DNA of 64,000 nucleotides from Aptenodytes patagonicus (taxonomy: Eukaryota; Chordata; Aves; Sphenisciformes; Spheniscidae). The position numbers and the translations under genes are program-made. This document shows, piece after piece, positions 50,076-63,376 of the stretch. How positions within the stretch are numbered: position 1 is the stretch's first letter; every line of letters begins with the position of its first letter. The stretch is from the NCBI RefSeq assembly GCF_965638725.1, contig NC_134970.1, forward strand, positions 5,709,001-5,773,000, read 5' to 3'. The notes beneath the pieces are model-generated. The model was not told the DNA's origin. It saw nothing but the letters and a program-made list of their open reading frames with translations, and ran no database searches.

Positions 50076-53000
50076 CTTGCTAAGCTGTCTCCAAGGACCC
50101 AGCAAATTGCAAAGCTTAGCTCAATATTGGGACAGTGAAAATGCATAAATGGGTGGCTGGACCTGTGGATGGATGTTGTTAGGAGGAGAGGAGGTATTTT
50201 AGAGCAGCTAATTCTGAACATTTAAGTATGGAAAACCATTTGAGTGCACAAAAAGTAACATAAGTATGAGCAATGCATCCGGAGCGAAATGTCACAGTAT
50301 TTGCTATAACGCTGAGTGGAAGCAATCCCCAAACTGGGCCAGTCTGTGTTCCTCAGCCCCATTTCCAAACCCAGGAGAAGCCGCAGCCGGCTTCGGCAGA
50401 TGCCAAACCTTTCCCTTATCTGTGTCCCGTTGGCTTGTGGGCTCATAAATATCTAAACACAAAGTGGTACAAGCGTTTGCAGAATAGAGTCTGCTTTGCT
50501 CAGGCTCTCCAAAGAGATAGCAGGAGGAGGCTGCGAGGCAGATACAGTAATTATTTTAAATTGCCAGTCTATCAGCATGCTGCACCATCCCAGCCGTGCT
50601 TGGAGGATGCGGGAGACGCCGTCAGGGGTGTTGCATCCTCCTGCCAGCCGAGCTGCTTGTGCTTTTACACCGTTCAAAGAGACAAGGAGAGGGATGGAAG
50701 AATTACACCGTCCAACACAGAGACCTCCCTGTGCTTGGGCAGCCCTTTCGGCCCTGCAATCGGCGGCTCCCAGCCTGTGATCCCGACTGCAGCGAGCGGC
50801 TGATCCCCACTGAGCGCAGCCTGGCTGGTTGCGCCTGTGCTAAATGACCTACTTTCCTCCACTTTCTTTGCTGACTGTTGCCTCTCCGCCAGGCGAAACC
50901 CCACGAAACCCCTCGCAGATCCACTCTGGCTCATAAATTAAAGAGGTCTCCAAGGTGGCACAGTGACGCTCTTCGGCGTGGGGAGGACCATGCCCCACGC
51001 CTTTGCAAAAGCTCCTCTCTCTGCTGAGGGGCTCGAGCCCTCAAAATCCTGCTCATTTACATCAAGGAAGGAAAAGATTCAAGTGCCAAGAAAGCACTAC
51101 CTCTGTTACTTGTCCTGGAAAGCTCAGGATGCTCAAACCCCATTACAGCCCATCGCGTGTGCCCCAGGGACAAGCTGGAATTTTTAGCCCTCCTGGCTGC
51201 CCGTTAGCGAGTCCGCTTCCATTTGGCAAAGTGGGCACTTGGATCCTGAAAGCACCTCCCGGACCGGAGCTGCGAAGAGGCCATTAAGTAAGATGCTGAG
51301 AGCGGGGAAAGAAAAATGATCCCGCACCCAGGATGCTGCCACCCTGCCGGTGATGCTCTGTGGATGCCCGGTGCGGTGGGGCATGGGCGGGAGCTGATGC
51401 AGAGTCGAACCATCGCTGCTGCAGTGCCGTCGATTCGGAGTAGCCTTAACCAAGCGGCTGGCTGTAAAAAATTTGCAAGGGTGGGCGTGTGAAGTGAGGC
51501 CCCCGCAGCCTATCTTTAGGTAACCTCTAGGCAAAGGTTTGGCGCTTGCACAGCTCTTGCCGAGATGCACATTTATCCGGCAGCTCTGGAAATCAGGCCA
51601 GGTCCCTCTTTCTCCTTCCCACTTTCTTCTTACTCCTTCTTCTCCCTCCTTTGCCTTTGTGCTGGGTGCTGAAAACCCTATTCCTGGGAGCAGTGCTCTC
51701 ATCTGCCCCCCCGGCACGGTGTACAGGGCAGGAGAAGGGGAGCTTCAGGCAAATGAGAGCAACATCTGGGTGTATTAAAGAAACATAAATCTATGCTTTT
51801 ACAGATGCAGAATTGAGTCTGCTGGGGCCCTGGGTCTACGAAGCATTAGGGCAGACAAAATAATGAGGTATGATCCAAGGATTAAAGCCAGCTCTACCCA
51901 AATATTTAGAGCTACCCCAATATTTAGTTCCCTTGCTCCAACGTTACCCCGATTTCTCGGGGAAGGCAGGCACCCAGCTGCCTTTCTCAGCCCGGCATGC
52001 TGAGGTCCTGCTTGGAGGTCGTGGTGCCCTGTGCCTCTCTCTGCTGGGGAGATGCAGACAGAGCCATGGTGAGACTGCCTCAGGTTTTTAATCCTTAAAA
52101 ATGGTGGGAGAAGCAGGGTCTAGGGTGCCTGGGAGATTTACCGAAGGCTCAGCAGAAGGTTTGCCCCCCTCCTGCTCTCCGTGGCTTGCTGTCGTTGGGG
52201 CAAAGCTTGCTCACCCCCTCGGGTGGGCACAGGAGATGGGGGCATTGATCCAAGCCCAAACTGTACGATGCTCCACAGATGAGTCTTTGGGAGATTACTG
52301 GTTTGAAGGATGGTTTGCTGAGTTTGTAGGGACCCAAAAGGATCAGGCACTGCAGCCTCAGGGTTAGCAGAGAAACGCCAGGGCTGGCGAGAACCCGGGG
52401 AGTTTGTTTTGCTGCTGCTTTAATGCAGCCAAAATCAGCTCCCGGCAAGAGCAGTGCTGGGGTTTGGGGAGCCGGAGATGCCAAGGTCATCCTGCTCCTC
52501 GCATCCGCGTGGAGATCAGCTGGGCACAGTCCACCAGCTGCCCCCGCATCCTCCACAACCTCCCTCCCATGGTCGCCTCTCCGCTCCGCAGGCACCGGGC
52601 AGGATCAGGCCCCAAGGACACGGTTTTTACCTAGTGAGACGTGAAGGTGGGGGGCAGGCAAGGGAAGCAGAACAAATCTATTCTGCCAGGCACCTGCTTT
52701 TTTTTGCCTTGCAAAAAAATGCCAACGGCGCGTCGTTTGAGAGCGTAGCCTTTTCCGCTTAGGCACAGGGTTGTCTTCCACTGTCCTTTTATCCTTGGCT
52801 AATTAAAGGCAAATCTCTGCCAAAGGAACACAGTTTTTCATAGTTGAGCCTTAATAACTAGAAAGCGGTTGCAAATGCTCAGAGGCAGCTGCAGAAATCC
52901 TGGGCAGAAATAGCATTTTTATCTCGCAGCTCACCGGCTTTGGCTCCGGGGATAACAAATTTCTGAGTTGTAGACGGAGGCAACAGCAGATACAGCCTCG

Positions 53001-53829
53001 TGTTGTCCGAGTTTACAAAAGGATCAGTTGGATGGACCAACTAAACTCCCAAGTCATCCCTGGGGAGGTCCCCGGAGATGACACGGCCACAAGTGAGGTC
53101 CCACCGATCGCCTGGGTCCCTGGGGATGCCGTGGGGACCGGCTTGGGGGAGCCCCATCTGAGCAAACAAAGGCGTTTGCTGATCTCTGGGCAGGCAATTC
53201 CTCTCTTCCCCAAGGAGATGCCTACAGGCAACTGAATCCCATCTGGAAAGGGCATAACCCCGCTGTAGCTGCTGGAGAGAAAGGTGAGAGAAGCTGGTCC
53301 CAGGTCCCTGATGTTGGGTGAGATCTTTGACATGGGTCCTGGGGAGCCCAAAACCAGGCTGGGAAGGTGGAAAGGGTGGAGGGAAGATGGACCACGGCGC
53401 TTGCCTTCCCATTTTGCTGTGGCCTCTCTCTGCCCCCTTGCCAGCACTGCACGGTGGAAGGACTTTGCTCCAAACCTCGTGTTTTATCCCCGTGGGAGGG
53501 CTGGGCAGGCCCAGGGGGAAGGAGCAGGGCTGGAAGCTGTTTCTCCAGCTTCAGCTGTCTAAAACCAAGCCGTCTGGTCTTCTGGGGTCACCTGGGGCTC
53601 AATGCGCTCAGTGGAGAGACTGTCACCTCCAAGGGATGGAGGGATGAGGCTCCCCTTGGCTGTTGGCCTCCCTCCAGCAACTGCACAGGGGGTCCAGATG
53701 GTTGCAACTTCTTCCACTTCCAGACTAGTCTGATCCACGCTCTTGAGCATTCACATGCTGGTTCTTTCCACTCTTTAAAAGGCAGAAGGAGAATTTAACC
53801 CTGAAGGACCTCCATCAAATAAGAACAAT

Positions 53830-53900
53830 GCTCTGCACTTGTATAACATCTCCTAGCCAGGCAGCTCAAAGCACTTTACTCACAAATGTTTTTAAAGGTT
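53830..53900 (+). repeat. Ancient SINE/L3-like relic, copy 1
   Basis: GCACTTGTATAACATCTCCT then CAGCTCAAAGCACTTTAC follows the conserved pattern 'gcacttatatagcgcttttcatc...tctcaaagcgctttacaa' of old amniote dispersed elements. Confidence 0.5.
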
Positions 53901-54082
53901 TTGGGTTACTGTAATGCCCTGAAACCCTTAAGGATGAAAAAAAACCAGCGGAGCACTTGATCTAGCAGGGCATAATTTCATGAAGACAGACACACACGAA
54001 AAAAAAGTTGTGGCATCCAATAAGGCTGGCAAGAAGCAGGCATTGATAGTAACTATTATTATTCTGATGATGACGTTACGTG

Positions 54083-54130
54083 GCTTTTACACAGTGCTTT
54101 TCATTAGTAGTTCTAAAGTGCTTTAGGAAA
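54083..54130 (+). repeat. Ancient SINE/L3-like relic, copy 2
   Basis: CTTTTACACAGTGCTTTTCA followed by 'gttctaaagtgctttagg' repeats the same pattern as the element about 250 bases upstream, in the same orientation. The two may be parts of a tandem pair or independent insertions. Confidence 0.45.
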
Positions 54131-56052
54131 GAAGAGATTCAGATGTCTCGACCGTCTGCAGCAATCTCAGCGGAGGAGCACAGGCTTCTTATGCAGAAGC
54201 TCTCACTGCAGCTTTACTGGTTGCAGGGCAAGGGCCTCCTCTGCTCAGCTCCCAGCCACCCTAATGGCATTTTATTTATTATTCAGCTTCTAGAAGTCTT
54301 CCTGCGCTGCACGGCCCAGGGATGTGGTCCTGACAAACCAGTGCAGAGCCGGGGGGACGCCCCCTTCCATGAACAACCCCCTCCCCTGCAACCCCCCTGA
54401 CATTCCCATTCCACCTGCAATAAATGCAGCAGACTGATGTGAAAAATCTCAGCGGTTTTGCCCATTTGCGCATTTATGTCAGCACTAGCCTTCCCACAGT
54501 GGGAAGGGATGCGAGGTCCCTGGGACCTCCCACGGTTTCGGTCTGCCGCCCCGCAGGTTTTTGCTCTGCACAGGCTGTGCAAGGACAGAGAGAAAGGGCA
54601 TTGCAAGGGTTCCCTGGCACAGCTCTGCGGTACAAATTCCCCTCCAGTCTTCCTCCCTGCTCTGGCTGGGGGCCAGGCAGGTAACGTTAGCTGCCCTCTG
54701 CCATAGCCCTGCAGATGCGGGTGTGAGCTCGGGCTCCGGGCGCCTGGGACTGTCCCTGAAGCAGCAGTAGCTCCATCCTCACAGCGTCGGGCAAAGCAGC
54801 CTCCTCCAGGAAGGTCTGTCCTTGCGTTCACACTGCCTGCAGCATCCATGGGCAGGGAGGAGCGGCTGAAGGTGAGCTGGCCTTATACACCGGCTCGGTG
54901 AAAATACTGCTTTGAAAACAACAAAAGCTCAGCCCAAAGGCAGCTGGTGCCTGTGCCTAATTTTTGGGGCCCCTGGGTGCACTCCAAACCGACACGAATG
55001 CTCCTGGGTGCTGCTGACATTCAGCCTGCGTTGGAAGGAGCCCGGGTTTGACGTCAGGCAGCACACGGGTGCTGCTGACTGTCTGCGGGGGCTTTGCAGC
55101 GAGCTCGGCCTCGGCCCAGGGGCTCCCCACTGCACGTAGCCCCCCACCATGTGCGGGACTTGGGGTTTTGGTTGCCTTTGCCACTTGGCTCCTTTAGCAT
55201 TGGAAAATCTCCTCTGCATTGGTTGGCAGGTGTATACCCCAGCGTGTGCGCACCCAGACGGGTCCACGACCATGGGACATGTGCGTGGACACACTCCCTT
55301 GTGCACGGACATGCAAATACATCCATTAAATCCCAGCGAGCACTGGTTTCAGATCCCTTCCCCTCCATGCCCTAGTTCAGCCTTAGTGATGATGCTGTAA
55401 TGGGAAAATAGCTCATGGGTTTAGCTCAAGCGGTTCCCAGGTGGGATGGTGGCACTTTGACCATGGCGGGAGTTGTCACTGGAAGAAAACAACCCCTGAC
55501 AGCTCCAGAAAGAGAAGCAAAGGCACCTTTGACCACAACGCAGGCATTGCTTTGGTGCTGTGCAGGATAAATGGGATGGCACTGGGATGCTCTGTCGGAG
55601 GGAGAGGGTTTGCTCAGGTGGCTTCTCCCTGACAGGGGCTCGGGGGTGGCTCGATTCAGCTCTGCTGTGCTCTGCGGCTCCCGCGAGCCCGTCCTCTCCC
55701 TCCCCACCAGCATCAGCAGAACTGCCGGCTCAGCACAAAGCTGCAACATCGCGGCTCAAGGATTAGACATTCATTTGCCATAAATAGAAAATTGGGGGAA
55801 TGTGTTTTAGTGTATTAAATATATCCTGAGAAGCTGCTGATGTGCAGGAAGATGACTGTCCTATCGATCCCTGTCCTCGTCCCACTCCCCACCTCCCTCC
55901 GGGCGGAGATGACCCTCTCTCCCTGTGCCGACCCCAGGGCCTGACCCTGTGGCCAGGAGCTGGGGTTTTGTCACCATGGTGGTGCTCTTTGGGAGCGAAG
56001 AGCCCTAGAGCCGGGCTGCCCATCAGGCTGGTCCCCTGGGGATGTCCCATGC

Positions 56053-56290
56053 CTATGGAGGCATCCCCAGGAGGACCTCTGCATTCAGTCTCAGTGTTGG
56101 GATCCCCGTTATGGTCAGCGGAGAGAAACTCCTCCGCATGATTCATCCAGCTTAATTTAACCATTTGCCTCAGGGCCAGAAGAGTAATGCCTTAAAAGAA
56201 CCCATTTTTCTGCATTCGCGATGAAAGGAGCCAGGGAAACAAGCTCAGATGGACCGTAGATGCCCACTGTTGGTGCAAGGGATGCCACTC
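56053..56290 (+). repeat. Left arm of a ~240-bp inverted repeat pair
   Basis: This arm reappears in reverse complement at 56804-57044. Over the inner 120 bases (56171-56290, containing AGAAGAGTAATGCCTTAAAA and CAAGCTCAGATGGACC) I count only about nine differences. The outer half, from TATGGAGGCATCCCCAGGAG, is more diverged with small indels. I do not recognise the family. It may be an unnamed dispersed repeat or a local inverted duplication. Confidence 0.85.
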
Positions 56291-56803
56291 GGATTGCCAG
56301 GGCACCAGTGCCTGAAAGATCCTTATTAAGACCTAACTGTTAGGAGCTGCGTGGGATGGAATGGTTTTGATACGTGCCCAGGCAGAGCAGTGCTGAGATG
56401 TGGGGTTCGCATGACTGTAACTGCTTCCCATCACCAGCTCCATGCCTGGATCCATATTTTCACAGTGAAGCCACAAGGACATGCCCCCCACTCTCTCAGC
56501 TGGTGCCTTTCATGCCTACAGAGAAGAGAGAAGACCCCTCTGGATGCTCTTTTCTGGGCCGCGTGCCTTTAGCGTGCTGGGGATGTATTTTCCCGGCTGC
56601 CCGTGCTCCCGCCGTCTGCTGCGGTGGCACGATGCCTGCTCACGCCTTGGCCGGATGGTTTCCCAAGGCAAGCTCTTGCCAAGTGAAGACGGGTTGAATG
56701 GCCAGCCAGCACAACGCTGCGGGTGCCACGAGCCTCAGCGATGGCACGGGGGAAGGGGTTTTGGGGGCAGTAGAGGACTGTAGGGTCCTCATGTGGCTCT
56801 GCT

Positions 56804-57044
56804 GAGTGGCATCCCTTGCACCAACAGTGAGCATCTGTGGTCCATCTGAGCTTGTTTCCCTGACTCCTTTCACCGTGAATGCAGAGAAATGGGTGCTTTT
56901 AAGGCATTACTCTTCTGGCCTGAAGACAGATATCTAAATTAAGCCAGATGATTGTCATGGAGGAGGTCCTCTTTCACTCTGCTGACCATGACGGTGCTCT
57001 TGGCAACAAGACCCCATGAAGTTCTCCTGGGGATGCCTCCATAT
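56804..57044 (-). repeat. Right arm of the ~240-bp inverted repeat pair
   Basis: Reverse complement of the arm at 56053-56290, separated by 513 bases of unrelated GC-rich spacer. The ends nearest the spacer (GAGTGGCATCCCTTGCACCA on this side) are sharp; the outer ends fade near CTCCTGGGGATGCCTCCATA. A transcript crossing the locus would form a long double-stranded RNA. No open reading frame of interest spans the arms. Confidence 0.85.
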
Positions 57045-60000
57045 GTGTGAGAGATGAGGAGATGAGTCACTGGGGCTCCAGGTTCCCATAGGTGCTGTCT
57101 TTCCCCGCACCAAGTACGAGTCATCCTCTCGTATCATCACTGCTCATAGCAGCGGTTTCTGGTGCTGCAAGAGGAAGCCAAAGGAGCACCAAGGTCCCAT
57201 GGCAATGCAAAGGTCAACAGGGCTTTGTGGCAGCTCAGTGCTGTATTTTCTGTGCTACTGAACTGGCTCATCCCCAACCGCGCAGCTCAGAGTGCCTTTG
57301 GCTCCCAGTGCTGCCAGAACCCCAGCACCCCTCTGCCACTGCTCCGGTGCCCTGACCCTGCACATGTCCCGGGGTTTACTCCCTTTTTATGCCTGATGAG
57401 GCTCTCAGGCTTTATGTTGCCAGTTAATGGACCTTAAAATACCTAGGGATCCTGGTCCTGCTTCCCTGGCTTCATCAAGGGTGAAATTTTGCTGCAGGGG
57501 GGGTGATGGTAAGGGTGTAGGTGCCCAAGTCCCATGGGAGCAGGGAGGCTCGTCCCTTCGGGCCCCATGGGACAGCCCAGACTCTGCCTGGAGGTGAACA
57601 GTTTGCATGTGTTTCCATGCAGTAGGAGCTAGAAGATGTTATTTCTGAAGGTATCCTCTCTTCCTTGCTCTCTTAATATTGGGTGAAGGCTACGCCCATG
57701 GGAACTGCCTCATGGCTACACGTTCCCAAGCCAAGCAGATGTGTCCCCTCCACCAGATCTGTCTACAAGAGGATTTCCATGCCCAACAGTGGAGCAGAAG
57801 ACACTGCAAAGGACATGACGAGGCATCCGCAGGGAGACTGGGCTGAACACAAGTGTCTCGGGAGTGATGAACGTCCTTCTCAGCATGTCCTGGTGATGTT
57901 TCCACCCTGGAGCAAAGCCACTCCTTTTTAGTGACTTCCTGCTTATTTCATAAAAGCATTGGGAAGGATGGAGAGATTTTCAGTGGCCTTGGGAGAGACA
58001 AGAAGTCTCATATGGTTCTTCTCCCTATCGATCAGACCCTCCAGATAAGACCTTCCTCTGAAAGCTGTTGCCTCGGTTGTCCATTTTTCCTCCAAAATCC
58101 TCCTGCAACGATTGTAGCTGGCTGCTGTCTTCAGCGGTTCAGCTCACACTCGCATCTGCCGTTTTTATAAATAAATGATGAGTGGATTGATTAGTCACTT
58201 CCCTCCGACTCCAGGCCTCTCAACCCTGACCATTTGTTGGCTTAAATGGAAACTTCTCCAAACTCAGAAGAGTTGGTACCAGAGTGTGATTCCCCTTGGG
58301 ATGAGGTGGGAGTGTTTAAGCATCAGAAAAATCTCTCCTTCACCTTTTCTCCCACCTTGCTTAGACATAGGGCTGGTTTTATCCTTGCTCACCCACTTAC
58401 CCATGGGGTCCCCATGTGATGTATGCAGATCCCTGTGGTGGGATGAAAAGAAGCTGTTAGTGGGGTGGTTGTACCCACTCTGGGGTCCTCACTGCTGTGA
58501 CTTGGCCAAGCTGAGGGGTACATTAAGGCGGGATCATGCCCACGAGCCAGCCTGTCCCCGTGCATTGCAGGGAAGGATGCTCTGCCTCTTTTCTCCCTCC
58601 TGCAAGGCCTTGGGCAAGTCCCTTTAGCTCAAACCCTCAAAAAACCCCAAAAACCAGCTTGGTGTCCTGTGGGTGCTTTAAAAACCCCATCCCCCTGCAC
58701 CGAGTCACTGCCCGTGGTTACGCACGAGGTGGTTTTATCCTGGGTGGGAAGGAGCATTTACTGGGGTGTCTCACCCCATTAACCCCTCGCCTGCTGCTAA
58801 ATGTGCTTGCTGGGGGAGAAAGGAGGAAGGGGCTAAGCCAGCGGTCCCCACCTCTGTCCCCTGTCCCCCCACGCCAGATTAGTGCCCTCCTCGATGTGGT
58901 ACACCGGCAGCTGCATCCTCCTATTTAGAGGAAATCTATAAACCACTTAGCACAGAGTGAACCCGCCAGCCTTCCAGCGGCCTTCTGCAGAAAATTGATC
59001 AGCCAAGGGTTTAATCTTGGTGTTTTCTTTTTTTTGCCCCCTTTCTCTTGCTCTGGTTTTCTGAAGCCACCTGGGCCACCCTCAGTGAGAGCACCCAGCA
59101 CCCAACGGGCTCCATCCTGCTCCCACCTCTTGTGCAGCGGTACGGAGCCCCACAGTCAATGCCCCCGTGCCCAGCGGGCTCCCCACATCAGCCCTGGGAT
59201 TTTGAGGCCAGTTTGAGCCCGGCCAGCGTCCAAGGTCCCATGGAGTGGGTATCTGAGCTGCCTGTGGGCTCTGCTGCACTCGATGCGGTCCCTGGGCTGA
59301 AAGGGGGTGACATCCCCCCATGGGGTGCTTCAATCCATAGAGACTGGTAAAATCTCCCCGGTGCATGGACATTTCCTTCCCTCTTCATTCCCAGAGGTGG
59401 GGAGAGCAACCAAGAGCTGGGAAACCGTCCCCAGCCGACCTGCACGTTGGTGCTTAGCTCATCTGCACGCTCTCCTTGCCCCTTTGCAGGCTCTGAAATC
59501 TCTGGGGATGGGTGAACTAAGCCAACCAGGCAAAGCCTACAATGCCAAAAAGGTTGCGGATCTTGCCACCAACCTCACAGGAAGGAGTAAACCCTGCCCA
59601 GACAACCTGAACCTGCACCTACATCCAGAAACCCCCCATATCTGGCCAGCACCCACCACAACTGCTTTGGCCGCAGGGACTGGTGCAGAGATTAGAGTAT
59701 TCCTGGGAAGGGAGCTGGGGGAATGTTTGTTTTTTTTCACAGAAAAATGATGACTCATTGACTGAATGCTTTTTGATGTTGTTGTCGTTGTGGGAAACAC
59801 ATTGTTTTGATTAATATCTTCACTTGGGAATGTAGATGAGGAAAAAGATTTGAAGTTTTCAAAGCATACCATTGAGAAAACAAAATCTCTTTTGTTCCAA
59901 ATGTTAAGTTGGTTGGGAAAAGGCTTTTAAAAGGTTAAAACTGAGTGAAATGCTTGGCTTAAGAGCAACACATACAAATTTTCAAACTGCAAAATTTTTT

Positions 60001-63000
60001 GGTGTCCCAACCTCTACATTTACTCTAGTTCTAGGGAGGAAAACAACTAACCCCCCCCCACACACACAAAGAGCCTCTAGAGGTGGGAAAGCTGTTTCCA
60101 GCCCAGAAATTGCCTTTAAAAGAAGGATTATAGGGTCAGGCTCTGTGGAGGTACCTCGGACCTGCTTTTTGTCCAAGGATGGCCCCAAAGCCGCTGCGGT
60201 GATGGGGCTGTAGATCTAAACCACAGCACGGGTTTGGTGGTGTGCTGCTGGCTGGTCCCCCCCTCCCCAAGTGACAGCTCAGTGGCTGGGACATCGCACC
60301 AGGGCGTGGAGCAAGGGCTGGAACCAGCAGCAAAACCCCTCCTGGATTTATTTTTTTTTTTGCCTTTTCACTGGAGGATGATGAAGGGATTTGCAACCCG
60401 AGCCTCGCAGGGAGGAGGACCGACAGCACCACGAGCACATCTTCTTATGCGCAGGCTGGTGCAGGGAGAAATGCACGAGCAAACGGCACTTGGCGCATTT
60501 AAAACTGCTCTTGCAAAGCTGGAAAACCCCCAATCCTGGTGAAAACCGCTTAAATATCCAGGAAGAAAATGCCCACAGTTTCAGCAGCTGAGTGCATCCC
60601 CAAAGGCGACTGGAAGCAGAGCCTTGGGGAGACGCAGGCTCACTGTGCGTGGGGGCACAAGGTGGCCAGCAAGAGACACGTCAGCTGAGGGCCCAGGAGC
60701 TCCACATCTCTGCAGACACGGCGGCAATAATTGCTCTGAGCCATTACCTACGGGAAGGGTTGCAAAATACCGAAGTGATGCTGAAGCAGGAGGAGACGCT
60801 CGGGCACACAGCAGCTTCCCAGGGACGTGCTGTTCTCCTACGCACCACGAATAAAAATAAAATAAAACCAGTGTTGGGACGGTGTTTGTCCCTGGAGGGG
60901 ATCCCTAATTCCTGCAGGGAGCTCCCAGATGTTCCCAATCCATTGGGATTGGGTAAATATCCCTAAAGCTACCCCTCGTTTCCAGGCTGGATGCTGCACC
61001 GGGAGCTGGGAGATGGCATGGGGCCGCACATTATTTTAATGTCAGACGTTGTTTTCTTGTTTTCCAGGTGTAGAGCAGAGCTCAGGGAGCTGCAGACCGG
61101 AGCAGAGGGGATTTGCTGGTCGGTTTTCTGTATTTATCATAAATACAGGTGAAATTCCACCAAGGTTTTGAGCCGGGGGAAGGTAGCAGAGGAGAGGGGA
61201 GGAGAGTGCTGGAAGTTAAAACTGTGTTATTTGGATACTCCTCTCAGTAAAATGTTCACCTCTTTCCTATGGTGGAAACACATCGCTTTCTGAACTGCCC
61301 TTTTTCAGAAGGGCGGAAAGGCTTGGACATTTGCTCCTTACCGAGACATAAATCATTTTTTTTCCCCTGGGGCTCCCTTGTCCCTGCCCCAGCGTATAGA
61401 CAGCCAAGAAAATGTCCCATCCTGTCCCCATGGCATCTGCCACCCTCCCCAGCTCGCCCCCTCCACGGGACTGCCCCCCTAGCCAGAGGCTCTGCTCAGG
61501 TTCACGCTCCCCAAGTCCAGCTCTAGACATCTTGGTGCTATTTAAATATTTACAGCAGACGGTGGTAAAAAAGATTGAAACATTAATTATTCACAGCTTC
61601 ACTTTTATCTTGGCAAGGGCCGTTGTATTTAGCAGGGAGGATTCCTCCGGCAGAGGGATGGGCTGTTTCGGGCTGGGCAAAGTGGTCGAAAAGGTGGTCG
61701 AGAATGTGGGGAGGGAGGGAGGGTCTCGGGGTGGCCATGGGGAAACCGAGCGGGCACATACGGGGCACAGTGAGATGAACCTGGCACGAACGTGAGATGT
61801 ATTTTTTCCTCCTTGCACGTCTTTCTAAGTGGCACAGGGCTGGTGCATCGGGAGGACGCGTTGGTACCCTGCTGACGCGCCTGGGCACGTCGGAGGTCTC
61901 CGGGTGTGGGAGATGCTGCGGCGCCTGCACGGCCCCGCGTGTGGGTGTAAGTCCTGGCTCCAGGCTTGTCCCCAAGCCTGTGTGTCCCTGTGCCTGAGCA
62001 AGGGGGCGATTTCAAAAGGGTCTGCGCCCCACTGAGCTGCCATCGCTTTGGGCATCCCTGGCACCGGGCGGTCTTGTAACCCAGCCTGCGTGGCTCGAAA
62101 GGGAGCGATTTCCCACAGGTAACACTGTTCACACAAGTGGTTTCCAGCACTTGGGGAATATCCTGCAAATCCCTCCATACTCCTGTTCGCCCCCGAGCAA
62201 TTTACCCCAAGGATGCTCGCAGAAAGCATAACGCAACCCCCTGCAAGACACTTTTTCTGGGGACTCAAGGGCTTCAATCACACCCTCGAGGCAAAAACAA
62301 GTGTTCAAAACCTCAACTGCAAAAGGGGGATGGACAATCCTCTTTGCCTTTCCATCTCTGACAGCTTCTCCCCATCAGGATTGACTCCCACCAGTCTGTG
62401 GATGGATTTTGACACCATTTTGGATCTAAAGGGGAGCAGGTGATGGAAATCGGAGTCAGTTTTTGGAGGGGAGGAGTAGGGGAGAAACACGCTGGGGAAA
62501 AAAAAAGCCCCACAACCCTGTGTCTCCTCTCCCTGAGATTAGGGCTTATTCTCAAGCTGGTGGCATCTTGTTTGCATCCAAATAAGCCCGAGCCTGGTGC
62601 TGGACCAGTTTCACCGGTATGGCAACGCAGAAGAACCCAGGAGCATCCTGCCTGCGATGGCAGAGTCTGGCCCTACAGCCCAGCCCTGCTAAATGCCCTG
62701 TGCAGAGGGAGGGAAGGCAGCACCGGTCTCGCCGTGCCGGCTGCGGCACTGTGGTGGTTTGCAACAAGCAGGACATCCCTGCCCCTTGACTCCGCTGATT
62801 CCCTCTGCGGGAGGATCCGGCCCTCTCCGGCTCTCCAGGCTGTTGCGTTTTCTTTGCCTGCAGTGGGAGGCGTGGAGCGAGGCTGTTTGATTTGCAGCTC
62901 TGTTTCCTTTGCCATCCCCGGTGAGAGCAAAATTAAAATGGGGTTTTATAGCTCCTGCCTCCCCGCGGAGGCTGCAAATCCTTCGCGGAGCAGCAAGAGG

Positions 63001-63340
63001 GGAGCAGGCAGCCAAAAAGCAGCTCGCGACGCAGCTCGGAGCAGGATCGGGCCCCGTGGGGCTGCCAGGGCAGCGGAGCAGCCGGTCTCTGCTGCCAGCC
63101 TGGCCCGTGCCAAGCGCCGGAGGCTTTTCCTAAAGGGCACTTTCCCATTATTCAGCCTAAAAACTCCCCTTCTAAGTCATCGCTGACATGGGGGCCAGCC
63201 TGACTTGCTGGGGATGCCCATGTTACCCTGGCAGGGGATTTGGCCCCTCGACTCCACAGCTGCAGTCGGGGGGGGTTGCACCCTTTTGGCCCCGGGCTCA
63301 GCTCCCACAGCCCCGCTGAAGACCTGCACTGGCAGAACGA

Positions 63341-63376
63341 TCCCTCCGTGCCTCAGTTTCCCCATGCCTGCAAGAG
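63341..63376 (-). repeat. Possible MIR-like relic, antisense
   Basis: CGTGCCTCAGTTTCCCCATG is the diagnostic antisense MIR box. The flanks are not recognisable, so only the core is called. Confidence 0.4.

Noticed and set aside
62440..63186. 248-codon open frame near the end of the window
   Set aside because: No recognisable domain, GC-rich chance frame; the product is Ser/Ala/Arg-rich with no matching family or splice context.
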